Positions 16,751-27,099 are shown, counted from the stretch's first letter. The stretch: DNA of 64,000 nt from Sphingobacterium pedocola (GCF_015209965.1 NZ_MU158690.1:124854-188853), one strand, 5' to 3'. The notes: a model not told the origin generated them from the sequence alone. Program-made: numbers and translations.

Positions 16751-19700
16751 ATGAGTTTAGAAACCAATCCTAAAATTTCTTTCAGAAAAAAAAGAAATCA
16801 AACAATCGTTAGGTGGGTAGCCTTGGTTGCTTTTAATTTCCTCCTCTTTCAGTCTGTACTGGCGCAAACAAGAGCGGTATCCGGAAGGATTACTGATGCG
16901 CAGACAGGAGCAGCAATATCTGGGGTGAGTGTGCTAGTCAAGGGAGGAACTCAGGGCGTGAGTGCGGGACAGAATGGCGAATTTAGTATGCAAGCAATCG
17001 CTGATAATGCTGTTTTAATATTTTCCATCTTAGGCTATAGTACACAGGAAATAAGTCTACAAGGACGACCTGTACTTAATGTTTCGCTGCAGCCCGCAGC
17101 AAATGAACTAGAAGAGACGGTGGTAGTGGGATACGGGCGGCAGAAAAAGCGAAACTTGACGGGGTCGATCGTTTCTGTAAATAGCACCGAGATTGAAAAG
17201 ACAGCCTTGCAAGACCCGATATCTATTTTGCAGGGGCGAGCTGCCGGTGTTCAGGTTACTTCCAACTCCGGAGCACCGGGTGGCGAGATGACGATCCGCG
17301 TGCGCGGTAGCTCGTCGCTGAATTCGGGGAACAATCCACTATTTGTGGTGGATGGTATTCCCATCGAATCCGGGTCCATGTCCAACCTCAATGGCAGTGA
17401 AGGATTTGGTCTAAACCCATTGGCTGCCATAAATCCAGGCGATATCGAATCGATCGAAATACTGAAAGATGCAGCATCTACGGCTATTTATGGTTCGCGG
17501 GCCGCCAACGGGGTAGTCATGATCACGACCAAAAGAGGAGCGGAAGGTAAAGCGATCGTCGATGTCAATTTTACTACAGGCGTAAGCGAGTTAACGCGCC
17601 GGCTGAGTGTGTTGAATGCCACACAATATCGTCAAGCGATTATTGATTCGTACAACAATATGGATAACCCGGAAGAACCATTTTGGACGATTTTGGATTC
17701 ATTAAGTGCAACCAATAACGGAGATGTGGATTGGCAAAGCGAGTTGATGCGCGTAGCTCCGCAGTATAAGGTAGATTTATCTGTTCGAGGAGGGAGCAAA
17801 ACAACGCAATACGCATGGAGTACGTCGTATCTTGATCAGGACGGTATTATTTTAAATTCCAATTTTAAGCGCTTGACTTCCCGGTTAAATACGGATTTCA
17901 ACATCACAGATAAGTTGAAGATCGGCCAAAGTATTTCGTATACGAATGCGCTGAATAATAGGATCAACGCTGCCGGTGCAGGCAATTTAAGCGTAATCCG
18001 TGAATTGTTGGTTCGTCCACCGATTATGTCAATGTATTTACCTGACGGTTCGTTGAACGGGTATAGTTTAGGAAGACGGAATCCGGTAGGAATAGCCAAA
18101 TATGCGACCAATCTAAATAAGAGTAACCGGATAATAGGCAGCCAGTACCTCGAGTATCATATTATACCTGATTTGGTTTTTCGGAGTAATTTGAATTTTG
18201 ACTTCACATCCATGAAGGAAGAGGAGTTCATGCCGACGATATTGGATTACAGAGAAGGTTATAATACGGGAGCAGTTAGAAGCAGTACCAATATGAACTG
18301 GGGAAGTGAGAGTTTTTTGCGTTATACCAAAACGGTCAATCAAGATCATAATTTCGGAGCCTTATTGGGTTTTAGCTTGCAAGGCTGGCGTTATGATCGT
18401 ACCGGATTGAACGGGATGTTTTTCCCGAGCGATAATATCAGGACATTGAATGCCGCGGGAACGATTTCTAACAAAGATGTGAATGGTGTAGATATCAATG
18501 TTGCTTCAGAACATGCAATGTTGTCTTATTTTGGTCGTGCGTCCTATGATTATCAAGGAAAGTATCTGGGAGAAATCAACCTGCGTTCCGATGGTTCATC
18601 TAGATTTGGCCGGCAGAAGCGATTTGGCTACTTTCCTTCGGCGTCGGTTGGCTGGCGGTTCTCACAGGAAGATTTTTTCAATACCAATGTAGTTAACGAC
18701 GGTAAGATCCGTTTCAGTGTGGGTAAGACCGGGAATGAAGCCATTGGAGACTATACTTCCCAAGGTGAATTCGTTGTTGGTGCCAACTACCTCGACTTTT
18801 CAGGAGCAGCGCCAACAGTGATGCCGAATGAAGGATTGACCTGGGAAACGACGACGCAATACAACGCAGGTTTGGATTTATCTTTTCTTGCTAACAGAAT
18901 CACCTTTACGACAGATTTGTATATCAAGAATACAGACGATCTATTATACGACGTTCCTATTCCAACGACAACCGGCTTTGGTAGCTTCATGCAGAATATT
19001 GGCAGCATCCAGAATCGTGGTGCGGAGTTTTTGCTGACCACTAAAAATATATCCCGTGAGAAATTCTCGTGGGGAACGAACCTAAATATCAGTTTGAACC
19101 GAAATAAGGTGCTGTCGTTGCCAGAAAATCTCTTGACAAACGGGTATATCCAAAATGGAGCATACCATATCTTACAAGAGGGGTTGCCTATCGGCGTGTT
19201 CTATGGTTGGCGATTTGATGGTGTATATGCGCGCGATGAGGATAATGTGAATGCGATTACCCATGGTGCATTAGGACCATTGTTTAAAGGTGGTGATCCC
19301 ATCTGGCACGATGTAAATGGGGATAATTTTATTACACCGGATGACCGTCAGATCATTGGTATGGCCGAACCCAAGTTCTTTGGGGGTTTTGGGAACGACT
19401 TTACGTACAAAAACCTTTCGTTAAATGTGTTTTTCCAATTCTCATACGGTAACGATATCTACAGCGCGATCAACCAAGAGCGAAATTCTATTGTGCGTTA
19501 TAATAACTTGTCGACAGATGCTTTGAATAGATGGAGAGAGCAAGGCGACGTCACAAACTTTCCGAAACCAGTACGGGATGATCCGAAGCAGACCGATAGC
19601 CGTATATCCAGTCGATGGGTCGAGGATGGCTCCTATATCAAATTAAAAAATGTCAACCTAAGATACACGTTCGCCAATAGCCTGGTCAACCGAATCGGAT

Positions 19701-19867
19701 TGCGTAAGGTCGATGCATTTGTAACAGGCACCAATTTGATCACATGGACCAAGTACACTGGATTTGACCCGGATGTCAATTCCTTTTCTGGTTTGCGTAT
19801 CGGTGTGGATCAAGGTTCTTATCCACAAAGCCGTATGTTCATTTTTGGGTTAAATATTGGGCTTTAA
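16751..19867 (+). CDS. SusC/RagA-family TonB-linked outer membrane protein of the GlcNAc locus
   Basis: 1038 aa. Signal peptide to VLAQ, carboxypeptidase-regulatory-like domain (VSGRITDAQTGAAISGVSVLV), LEETVVVGYGRQKK plug entry near residue 121, then EILKDAASTAIYGSRAANGVVMITTKRG and a beta-barrel ending FIFGLNIGL. No STN domain, in keeping with control by LacI and not by FecR/ECF sigma. First gene of an operon of at least nine genes whose spacings are all below about 40 bp. It would import GlcNAc-containing oligosaccharides using TonB energy. Confidence 0.96.
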   Translation: MSLETNPKISFRKKRNQTIVRWVALVAFNFLLFQSVLAQTRAVSGRITDAQTGAAISGVSVLVKGGTQGVSAGQNGEFSMQAIADNAVLIFSILGYSTQEISLQGRPVLNVSLQPAANELEETVVVGYGRQKKRNLTGSIVSVNSTEIEKTALQDPISILQGRAAGVQVTSNSGAPGGEMTIRVRGSSSLNSGNNPLFVVDGIPIESGSMSNLNGSEGFGLNPLAAINPGDIESIEILKDAASTAIYGSRAANGVVMITTKRGAEGKAIVDVNFTTGVSELTRRLSVLNATQYRQAIIDSYNNMDNPEEPFWTILDSLSATNNGDVDWQSELMRVAPQYKVDLSVRGGSKTTQYAWSTSYLDQDGIILNSNFKRLTSRLNTDFNITDKLKIGQSISYTNALNNRINAAGAGNLSVIRELLVRPPIMSMYLPDGSLNGYSLGRRNPVGIAKYATNLNKSNRIIGSQYLEYHIIPDLVFRSNLNFDFTSMKEEEFMPTILDYREGYNTGAVRSSTNMNWGSESFLRYTKTVNQDHNFGALLGFSLQGWRYDRTGLNGMFFPSDNIRTLNAAGTISNKDVNGVDINVASEHAMLSYFGRASYDYQGKYLGEINLRSDGSSRFGRQKRFGYFPSASVGWRFSQEDFFNTNVVNDGKIRFSVGKTGNEAIGDYTSQGEFVVGANYLDFSGAAPTVMPNEGLTWETTTQYNAGLDLSFLANRITFTTDLYIKNTDDLLYDVPIPTTTGFGSFMQNIGSIQNRGAEFLLTTKNISREKFSWGTNLNISLNRNKVLSLPENLLTNGYIQNGAYHILQEGLPIGVFYGWRFDGVYARDEDNVNAITHGALGPLFKGGDPIWHDVNGDNFITPDDRQIIGMAEPKFFGGFGNDFTYKNLSLNVFFQFSYGNDIYSAINQERNSIVRYNNLSTDALNRWREQGDVTNFPKPVRDDPKQTDSRISSRWVEDGSYIKLKNVNLRYTFANSLVNRIGLRKVDAFVTGTNLITWTKYTGFDPDVNSFSGLRIGVDQGSYPQSRMFIFGLNIGL

Positions 19868-19878
19868 AAAATTAAAAG

Positions 19879-21252
19879 ATGAAAAATACGAATATAAAAT
19901 TCCTGCTATGCACGCTGATCTTACTTGTTAGCTCATGTGCAGACTCATTTTTAGATAAAGAACCGATCAGTGGTTTTTCGGCTAAGGGGTTCTACAAAAA
20001 TGCAAGTGATGCGCAAGCCGGTGTATATGGTATCTATAATTCGATGCAGTCGGCCTTTCGCCAGAATTTTGCCTTATGGGGTGAGGGTAGAGCAGATGCC
20101 GTAGCAACCAATCAATCTGGTGATCCACTTGCTTTGATACAAAACGACCTTACACCGGTCATGCAGTCCGCCCGTTGGGATAATCTTTATACGGTCATAA
20201 GCCGGGCTAACTATGCGATCAAGTATGTTCCTCAAGTGTTTGATTCAGAGGAAGGAACATTGCGTAATCAATTAATAGGACAGGCTAGGGCACTGCGTGC
20301 TATCGCTTATTTTTACGCCGTACGTGTATGGGGCGATGTTCCGCTCATCGTGGAACCTTTCGAAAGCGTTCAACAAGATATCTTTTCAGCGCGAACCAAC
20401 CAGGAAGCGGTACTGGATTTGATTGAGGAAGACCTGGTATTTGCATCTACCTACTGTGCCGATAATTATACGGGCACGCGTAATCGCGTGATCTTAACCA
20501 AAGGTGGGGCAGATGCATTCTTGACGCAAGTCTATATGTGGCGCAAAAAATATCAAGATGCGATCGATGCTGCAGAGCGCGTTATGGAAAGTCCGTATTA
20601 TTCCTTGGTATCTATGCAGGACTGGAATAAAATATTTACGGATGGGATGAGCAATGAAAGCATTTTTGAAGTCGGCTACAATGAAATTCAAACCAATGCA
20701 TTGCGCGTTATTTATGCACTGGGTTCAGATAGTTATTATTTTCCCAGCTTAGCATTTAGAGACACATTTGAAGATGGAGATCTTCGAAGAACCCGTATTT
20801 ACGATGTCACGCAAACGGAACCACGCAAGATATGGAAGTTTTTTGGTGAAGGATTTAATGACGAAAGCCCAGACCCATCGTCGAATAACATCGTTTTGGT
20901 TCGGTTGGCCGATATCATCTTATTAAAAGCAGAAGCACATGCCAATTTGAATGAGCCGGATTTAGCGCTTCCGTTATTGAACCAGATCAGACGACGTGCA
21001 GGCTTGGGCAGCTTAGACTTGTCTGAAGCGACAGACCTGTATGGCGATTTGGAATCAGCTGTGTTGCATGAGCGTGCTGTTGAATTGTGTTATGAGGGCC
21101 ATCGTTGGTTTGATTTGGTTAGAACCGGAAGGGTGGTTGAAGTTATGGGGCCGATTAATTCGATAAGTGATAGCCGCAATTTTGTATCGCCTATTCACGA
21201 AGACATCATCAACCGGAATCCAAATATTGAGCAAAACGAGTTTTACAAATAA
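19879..21252 (+). CDS. RagB/SusD-family nutrient-binding outer membrane lipoprotein of the GlcNAc locus
   Basis: 457 aa. Lipobox at LVSSCADSFLDKEP, then the SusD pattern FYKNASDAQAGVYGIYNSM, RNQLIGQARALRAIAYFYAVRVWGDVPLI and C-terminal LADIILLKAEAHANLNEPD with HERAVELCYEGHRWFDLVRTG. Starts 11 bp after susC. Binds the glycan at the cell surface and hands it to SusC. Confidence 0.96.
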   Translation: MKNTNIKFLLCTLILLVSSCADSFLDKEPISGFSAKGFYKNASDAQAGVYGIYNSMQSAFRQNFALWGEGRADAVATNQSGDPLALIQNDLTPVMQSARWDNLYTVISRANYAIKYVPQVFDSEEGTLRNQLIGQARALRAIAYFYAVRVWGDVPLIVEPFESVQQDIFSARTNQEAVLDLIEEDLVFASTYCADNYTGTRNRVILTKGGADAFLTQVYMWRKKYQDAIDAAERVMESPYYSLVSMQDWNKIFTDGMSNESIFEVGYNEIQTNALRVIYALGSDSYYFPSLAFRDTFEDGDLRRTRIYDVTQTEPRKIWKFFGEGFNDESPDPSSNNIVLVRLADIILLKAEAHANLNEPDLALPLLNQIRRRAGLGSLDLSEATDLYGDLESAVLHERAVELCYEGHRWFDLVRTGRVVEVMGPINSISDSRNFVSPIHEDIINRNPNIEQNEFYK

Positions 21253-21282
21253 CCTTTCAGTTGGGTTTAAAATATTACGGAC

Positions 21283-22734
21283 ATGAAAAGTATGAAATTA
21301 ATAAGACATCTTCTTCTCTCTTGTTGTACCATTTTGGTATTAGTCAGCAGTTGTGAGATACAAGAAGACTTCAAATATCAGCCATCCAATGTCGATGGCA
21401 AATTAGACATAAACGCCTGGGACTATATCCAACAGAGCGATTCTCTGTCTTTCCTGCAACAGGCAATCACGTATGCAGAGGTTCAATCCTTGTTTAATGG
21501 ATCGGAAGCGAAAACCTATATTCTTCCTAACAACGCCGCTTTCCGGACTTATCTACGTGAAAACCAATACAGCACAATAGAAGACATCCCGCTGCCCATA
21601 TTGCGTAATATATTACGTTACCACACGGTGAAGGATCGCGTTATCTTCACGGATCCTACATTGGCGCCAAGCAATCGTCCGGTCGCTTATGAGACAGAAA
21701 ATGGTCAGGTGATGTACCTTTCGCACAACAGCAGTTTTATTGGATTGATCAATGAGGGCACCAATGTGCAATGGCAAATCCGGACGTCAAATCTAGAGCC
21801 GACCAATGGAGTAATTCATGTCGTCAATTCGGTTGTCTATTATTCCGCTCCTACAGGTGAGGCTGCCGCACCCAATCCTAATCTCATTCGTGATACCATT
21901 TATGCGCTTCACGATTCGTATGTCAATGGACCTCCGTCCGCAGGAACGAATTTTGGAACTGCCACAACATTGCGTCTTAAAAATCTTAACGGCAACAGTG
22001 AAGTAGACCGTCGTGTTTACCTGCTATTTAATTTTGAAGATTTTAAGAAAGAAGGTATCGTGACCGATATGCAATTGAAGATCCAGACAGCTTTTACAGC
22101 TGGCAAGGGGGTATTTACCTACTTATATGATGTCCCAGGATACACAGACTGGACGGAAACAGCGATTAATTTTAATAATGCACAAAAGCCGGCCGCGGGC
22201 ACTAGTCCTATTGGAAGTTTTATCGCCGTTGCCGGACAGCCTTTTGTTTTTGATATTACAGCTTTTTATAACACAAAGCCCGATCATGAGCGTGTGACCT
22301 TTATGCTGGATGCCCAAGCAGGCTCCGATGAAACAACGGATCTTGCTTCAAAAGAGCACGCCACGTTAGCACCGCCCATGCTGATTGCTATATTGGCATC
22401 AGGGGTAAGTACGTTGACATTGGACGCGAATGCAGCTATCAACGTATCCAGTGGTGGGGTGTTTGTGTTGGATAAGGAGACCTTGGCTGTAAGCGGCGCT
22501 GCAGCGGCTGATATTGCTTATACAGTAGACGCGATATCATCTAATGGTTGGTTAATTAAAGGCGCAAATATCCTGCGTCCAGGGGATCGGTTTACTCAGT
22601 TGGATATTGACCTGAACAATATTCTCTTCATTCATAATGGAGAAAACAGCGCAGCGAGTACCATTGGCCTATCTGCACGGGATAGATCAGGCGGCCTGAT
22701 TGATGACATAACCGTTAATATTAATGTACAGTAA
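21283..22734 (+). CDS. Surface lipoprotein with fasciclin-like and DNRLRE/CBM96-like domains
   Basis: 483 aa. Lipoprotein signal ending LVSSC. Residues about 40-190 resemble a fasciclin (FAS1) domain: SLSFLQQAITYAEVQSLF, TYILPNNAAFRTYL, ILRNILRYHTVKDRV and GVIHVVNSVVYYS. Residues about 200-370 follow the DNRLRE/CBM96 pattern: DSYVNGPPSAGTNFGTATTLRL, RRVYLLFNF, WTETAINFNNAQKP and FDITAFYN. The last 100 residues look like a cadherin/Ig-like cap. No catalytic motif, so a glycan-binding role at the surface (SusE/F-like position) is inferred. Confidence 0.8.
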   Translation: MKSMKLIRHLLLSCCTILVLVSSCEIQEDFKYQPSNVDGKLDINAWDYIQQSDSLSFLQQAITYAEVQSLFNGSEAKTYILPNNAAFRTYLRENQYSTIEDIPLPILRNILRYHTVKDRVIFTDPTLAPSNRPVAYETENGQVMYLSHNSSFIGLINEGTNVQWQIRTSNLEPTNGVIHVVNSVVYYSAPTGEAAAPNPNLIRDTIYALHDSYVNGPPSAGTNFGTATTLRLKNLNGNSEVDRRVYLLFNFEDFKKEGIVTDMQLKIQTAFTAGKGVFTYLYDVPGYTDWTETAINFNNAQKPAAGTSPIGSFIAVAGQPFVFDITAFYNTKPDHERVTFMLDAQAGSDETTDLASKEHATLAPPMLIAILASGVSTLTLDANAAINVSSGGVFVLDKETLAVSGAAAADIAYTVDAISSNGWLIKGANILRPGDRFTQLDIDLNNILFIHNGENSAASTIGLSARDRSGGLIDDITVNINVQ

Positions 22735-22752
22735 TCTAAAAATACTTCCAGT

Positions 22753-23526
22753 ATGGTAAGAAAGTTTGATTTCAGTCCAATCGGCCGTACGTTGCTGTGT
22801 ATGGGCCTCATGCTGGCTACTATGTCGTGTTCGAAAAGTGCTGTCAACGAAGCGGGTCAGGACACGATAAGTACAGATAGGACAATATCTTTTTCAGGAT
22901 TGGAATGGATCGTACGTTCTTCAGGCACAACACAGCAAGGTCCTGGTCCAAATCTGTTCGCTGACGCCAATGAAAACGTGTGGGTAGATGAACAGGGGCG
23001 CTTGCATTTAAAAATTGTGCAAAAGGGAGGATTTTGGTATTGCGCAGGAGTTATTCTGCGTCGAAGCATGGGGTACGGCAAATATGTGTTCTATATTTCG
23101 AGTGATGTGAGTAAGCTGGATCAAAACGTAGTAGCCGGTTTGTTTACATACAAAAATGATCACGAAGAGATCGATATTGAATTTTCGCGATGGTCGGTCG
23201 CGGATAATGAAGATTCGCAGTTTGCCGTGCAGCCGTCGGATCGAACGGGAAACAAGGTGCGTTATGACCTCAATCTATTGGGCACGCAATCGACACATGC
23301 CTTCAACTGGCAACCGGATAGAATTGACTTCATCAGTTTGCAGGGGCATGGCTTGATCGCCAAACCTGAAAATCTAATACATGAATGGAGTTATACAGGA
23401 AACGATATCCCTCCTGAAAATGAAGAACGCCTGCGCATGAACTTATGGCTGTTCCGTGGTAAAGCTCCATCGGATGGGAAAGAGCAGGAAATCATCATCG
23501 AAAAAGTAGAGTTTATTAAAAAATAA
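22753..23526 (+). CDS. GH16-like glycan-active lipoprotein
   Basis: 257 aa with lipobox ATMSC. The core has the GH16 active-site pattern EIDIEF near residue 139, preceded by a concanavalin-like jelly roll (GFWYCAGVILRRSMGYGKYVFYI). In lichenase-type GH16 enzymes the ExDxE residues are the nucleophile, assisting Asp and acid/base. A C-terminal NLWLFRGKAPSDG strand is also common in bacterial members. Being a lipoprotein in a susCD operon it should cut a polysaccharide at the cell surface or in the periplasm. The glycan is not known; with two GH20 enzymes downstream, a GlcNAc-bearing galactan or glucan is plausible. Confidence 0.8.
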   Translation: MVRKFDFSPIGRTLLCMGLMLATMSCSKSAVNEAGQDTISTDRTISFSGLEWIVRSSGTTQQGPGPNLFADANENVWVDEQGRLHLKIVQKGGFWYCAGVILRRSMGYGKYVFYISSDVSKLDQNVVAGLFTYKNDHEEIDIEFSRWSVADNEDSQFAVQPSDRTGNKVRYDLNLLGTQSTHAFNWQPDRIDFISLQGHGLIAKPENLIHEWSYTGNDIPPENEERLRMNLWLFRGKAPSDGKEQEIIIEKVEFIKK

Positions 23527-23534
23527 AAAAGAAT

Positions 23535-24296
23535 ATGTCAGAAGTTTTTAAGAACGTCCATGTTTTTCAGTCGGCACAGCAAGCAGGTTATGCGGCAGGG
23601 CGGGCTATTGAGGAACAAATTGTGCAGCTACAGCAAGAGAAACCGCATATCCGAATGATATTTGCGGCCGCGCCCTCACAAGATTATATGCTGGAGTACC
23701 TTACCCGGTCAGAAAAAATTCAATGGAAAAACATCACCGCATTCAATATGGACGAGTATGTAGGTCTGGCGGAGGATGCCCCACAATTATTTTCCCAATA
23801 CCTGGAAAGGAATCTGTTTTCAAAAGTAGGGGTACGGAACAGGCATACCCTATCGACAAACGGAAATGTAGCGGACGAGATAACCCTTTTTTCGGAGATG
23901 CTTGAAAGCGGACCTGTTGATATCGTATGTCTCGGTATTGGAGAAAATGGTCATCTCGCATTCAATGATCCTCCGGTAGCAGATTTCAATGATCCCGATA
24001 CGGTTAAACTGGTGGAACTGGATGTTGTATGTAGACAACAACAAGTCAATGATAAATGCTTTTCCAAACTAGATGATGTACCCTCAACGGCACTGACGTT
24101 AACGATACCAACTTTGCTTCGGGGCAATGCACTATTTTGTGTTGTTATAGGAGCACATAAAAAGGAGGCCGTCCGACATGCTTTGCTCAGTCCGGTTGAT
24201 GCTTCCTGGCCGGCGACAATTCTACGCGAACATCCAAATTGTCAGTATTTTTTCGATAAAGAAGCATATAGCGAAGTGGAAACAACGAAGGTTTGA
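23535..24296 (+). CDS. nagB: Glucosamine-6-phosphate deaminase
   Basis: 253 aa, cytoplasmic. FNMDEYVGL carries the proton-transfer Asp/Glu region and LGIGENGHLAFNDPP holds the conserved GNGHLAFN active-site loop. It converts GlcN-6-P to fructose-6-P and ammonia. The C-terminus is shorter than the 266-aa E. coli enzyme, so allosteric control by GlcNAc-6-P may differ. Cotranscribed with nagA, whose start follows 32 bp later. Confidence 0.92.
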   Translation: MSEVFKNVHVFQSAQQAGYAAGRAIEEQIVQLQQEKPHIRMIFAAAPSQDYMLEYLTRSEKIQWKNITAFNMDEYVGLAEDAPQLFSQYLERNLFSKVGVRNRHTLSTNGNVADEITLFSEMLESGPVDIVCLGIGENGHLAFNDPPVADFNDPDTVKLVELDVVCRQQQVNDKCFSKLDDVPSTALTLTIPTLLRGNALFCVVIGAHKKEAVRHALLSPVDASWPATILREHPNCQYFFDKEAYSEVETTKV

Positions 24297-24328
24297 TTTT
24301 GCAGCCAATTTTCACTAGGTTTAATAGC

Positions 24329-25531
24329 ATGAACAGCTTGTTGATATATAATGGAAAACTGATCGGTACGACAGGTATTTTAGCGGACGCGTATCTCTAT
24401 GCTGAAGATGGCGTTATATGCGATATCGGTGCCGGTAAACCAATGCATATGGACGAAGAAGCGGTGCTGATCAACGCCGAGGGCTTGTATATTTCTCCCG
24501 GTTTTATTGACATGCATGTGCATGGTGGAGGCGGTCATGATTTTATGGATGGCACGGTTGAGGCGTTCCTCGGGGTGGCAGAAACACACATCAGGTACGG
24601 TACGACGGCACTCAGCCCGACCACGTTGACCAGCACGATCGAGGCATTGTTCCAGACTTTGGACGCCTATAAGGCCGCCAAGGAAATCAATACCAAGGGA
24701 GCACAGTTCATAGGGGTACATCTCGAAGGGCCTTATTTTGCGATGAGTCAAAAAGGAGCACAAGATCCCAAATATATCCGTCATCCAAACCCCGAAGAAT
24801 ACGAGAAAATATTAGCATACTCGGATGATATTGTGCGTTGGAGTGCCGCGCCAGAGTTGCCTGGGGCGATAGCTTTCGGTAAGTATGTTAGATCCAAAGG
24901 TAAGATATTGGCTTTAGCCCATACCGATGCAGTGTATGAAGAAGTACAAGTAGGCTTTGATAACGGCTATACGTTGGCTACGCATTTTTATTCGGCCATG
25001 TCGGGCATAACCCGAAGAAATGCCTATCGGTATGCAGGCGCTGTGGAAGCCGGGTATTTGATCGACGAGATGGATCTCGAAATTATAGCTGATGGTATCC
25101 ACGTTCCGTCTCCGTTGCTCCGCTTGGTGTTTAAAATCAAAGGTGTCGACAGAATTGCGTTGATAACGGATGCCATGCGTGCTGCAGGTATGCCGGCCGG
25201 AGAAAGTATATTGGGAGGGAAACAAGATGGTACCCGAGTCATTGTTGAAGATGGCGTAGCCAAGTTGATGGACCGATCTGCTTTTGCCGGTAGCGTCGCT
25301 ACAGCCGATCGCCTGGTACGAACCATGATGCAGGAAGGGCGCGTATCGCTGATCGATGCGGTCTGTATGATCACGGCAACACCTGCACGAATTATGGGGC
25401 TAGATACCAAAGGTTGTTTGGAGGTCGGCAAGGATGCGGATATTACCCTGTTTGACGATGATATTTGTGTTGCTGCCACTATAGTTTCAGGAGAAGTCAG
25501 GTATAGGCGAGACGACCTAAATCTGGGTTAA
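24329..25531 (+). CDS. nagA: N-acetylglucosamine-6-phosphate deacetylase
   Basis: 400 aa from the ATG at 24329; a TTG at 24293 overlapping the nagB stop opens the same frame but lacks family support. Amidohydrolase barrel: DMHVHGGGGHDFMD (metal site loop), HLEGPYF (metal-binding Glu), ALAHTDA and ATHFYSAM (two metal-binding His), ITDAMRAAG (catalytic Asp) and FAGSVATADRLV. Removes acetate from GlcNAc-6-P to feed NagB. The usual KGAH motif after the EGP block reads KGAQ here. Confidence 0.94.
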   Translation: MNSLLIYNGKLIGTTGILADAYLYAEDGVICDIGAGKPMHMDEEAVLINAEGLYISPGFIDMHVHGGGGHDFMDGTVEAFLGVAETHIRYGTTALSPTTLTSTIEALFQTLDAYKAAKEINTKGAQFIGVHLEGPYFAMSQKGAQDPKYIRHPNPEEYEKILAYSDDIVRWSAAPELPGAIAFGKYVRSKGKILALAHTDAVYEEVQVGFDNGYTLATHFYSAMSGITRRNAYRYAGAVEAGYLIDEMDLEIIADGIHVPSPLLRLVFKIKGVDRIALITDAMRAAGMPAGESILGGKQDGTRVIVEDGVAKLMDRSAFAGSVATADRLVRTMMQEGRVSLIDAVCMITATPARIMGLDTKGCLEVGKDADITLFDDDICVAATIVSGEVRYRRDDLNLG

Positions 25532-25541
25532 AATTATTATT

Positions 25542-27089
25542 ATGATGAAAAAATATATAAGTCTACTGTTTGGAATTTGGTTGTTGTTTATTTCGACTGC
25601 ATTTGCTCAGCGCGATGTATCTCGGGATTTCAAAGTAAAAGGTTTTCATTTGGATCTCCGGATTCAGGTTATGAAGCTGCCGGCGTTAAAGGATTTTGCA
25701 AAAAAATTGAGGGACAACGGGCTGAATACCTTAGTGATGGAGTGGGAGGCTACCTATCCTTTTAAAGATCATCCACTGATACCAAATAGATATGCATATA
25801 CAAGAGAAGAGGTCGTAGATTTTATTTCGTATTGTGATTCTTTGGGACTCGATGTGATTCCGCTACAACAGAGTTTTGGTCATGTTGAATATATCCTTCG
25901 GCATTACCGGTACAAAGATCTACGGGAAGATCAGAAAGATTATTCCCAGGTCAATCCACTTCGAGAAGAATTAAACAAGGAGCTGTTTACGAGTCTGTAT
26001 AAAGATTTGATCACTACGCATACCTCAGATTATATTCATATCGGCGGAGACGAAACCTATTTATTGGGGCATTCTGCCGAATCAAAGAAAAAAGTCGAAG
26101 CTGTGGGCAAAGGCCGATTGTATGGTGATTACATCAAACTGTTATGTGATATTGTGGTCAGTCTCGGCAAACGTCCCGTACTATGGGCAGATATTGCGTT
26201 AAAATATCCAGACGCGTTGGATGGCTTGCCCAAGGAGACTGTTTTTGTGGACTGGAATTACGGGTGGGATATCAATATGTTCGGCAAACACGACAACTTA
26301 TTGAACAGTGGTTTTGAAATATGGGGTGCGCCGTCAATCAGAAGCCATCCCGACAATTACTTTTTAACACAGTGGGAGAAGCATTTTAACAACATACGGG
26401 ATTTTGTTCCGCTGGCCCGAGGATTTGGCTATCAGGGCATGGTCATGACCTCTTGGTCGACGTCGGGACTGTATTCGCCTGTATGGGAATCGACTCGTGA
26501 TATAGTAGACTTGTATACGGTCCGTCGTGTATATCCGATTTCAGGATTCAATATGTTGATCGAAGCTTACTTTAAGAGCGTTAATAACAGCGCGGCATTA
26601 GATGTTCATTCTTTTGTGACCACATATGCTAAAGAGCAATATGGTTTTGACGGCAAGCAAGCTACACGATTCTGGGAAGCTTTGCGCGCTATACCGTATG
26701 AAATCAATCAGGGCAAAATAAGCAACGAAAATTTCGAAATCAGCGCTTTTTTAGATAGTGCACAATTTGTTTCAAAAGCGTTTCATGAGCTAAAACCACG
26801 GAAGAACGTAGAAGAATTTGAGCATTACCGGTTGATGGCGGATATTCGTCTGCAATATTTGACGTACATGTCTATTGAATTAAGGACAAACGAACCAGGC
26901 TTTCAGCAAAAGGATATTCCATCGGTATTAGCAGAGCTGAAAGCTATTGATACCGCTGCATTGGACCGGCGATTCGCCGCGTTAAACAAGTACTTGTTAC
27001 ACGATGCCGAAATAGCGCAAGAAAACGAACTGCGAAACAGTAAAATCAGCGTTCTCTACGAACGACTTGCTCGACATACAAAACATTAA
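25542..27089 (+). CDS. GH20-family beta-N-acetylhexosaminidase-like protein (short form)
   Basis: 515 aa with a signal peptide (STAFAQ). No GH20b N-terminal domain: the barrel starts almost at once (KGFHLDLRIQVMKLPALKDFAKKLRDNGLNTLVMEWEATYPF would span barrel strands 1-2). The catalytic pair appears as HIGGDETYLLG near residue 168, matching the GH20 HxGGDE motif. Later FVDWNYGWD and MTSWSTSGLYSPVWE are substrate-site blocks. It should act in the periplasm on beta-linked GlcNAc or GalNAc ends; this branch may have another sugar preference. Confidence 0.85.
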   Translation: MMKKYISLLFGIWLLFISTAFAQRDVSRDFKVKGFHLDLRIQVMKLPALKDFAKKLRDNGLNTLVMEWEATYPFKDHPLIPNRYAYTREEVVDFISYCDSLGLDVIPLQQSFGHVEYILRHYRYKDLREDQKDYSQVNPLREELNKELFTSLYKDLITTHTSDYIHIGGDETYLLGHSAESKKKVEAVGKGRLYGDYIKLLCDIVVSLGKRPVLWADIALKYPDALDGLPKETVFVDWNYGWDINMFGKHDNLLNSGFEIWGAPSIRSHPDNYFLTQWEKHFNNIRDFVPLARGFGYQGMVMTSWSTSGLYSPVWESTRDIVDLYTVRRVYPISGFNMLIEAYFKSVNNSAALDVHSFVTTYAKEQYGFDGKQATRFWEALRAIPYEINQGKISNENFEISAFLDSAQFVSKAFHELKPRKNVEEFEHYRLMADIRLQYLTYMSIELRTNEPGFQQKDIPSVLAELKAIDTAALDRRFAALNKYLLHDAEIAQENELRNSKISVLYERLARHTKH

Positions 27090-27099
27090 GATATACACG

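Noticed and set aside
25024..25479. 151-residue frame opposite nagA
   Set aside because: Antisense shadow of a strongly conserved enzyme; Ser/Ile-rich composition is typical of shadows.
27067..27099. TTG start for the second GH20
   Set aside because: It would place 11 residues before a standard signal peptide and overlaps the end of the previous gene; ATG at 27100 fits better.
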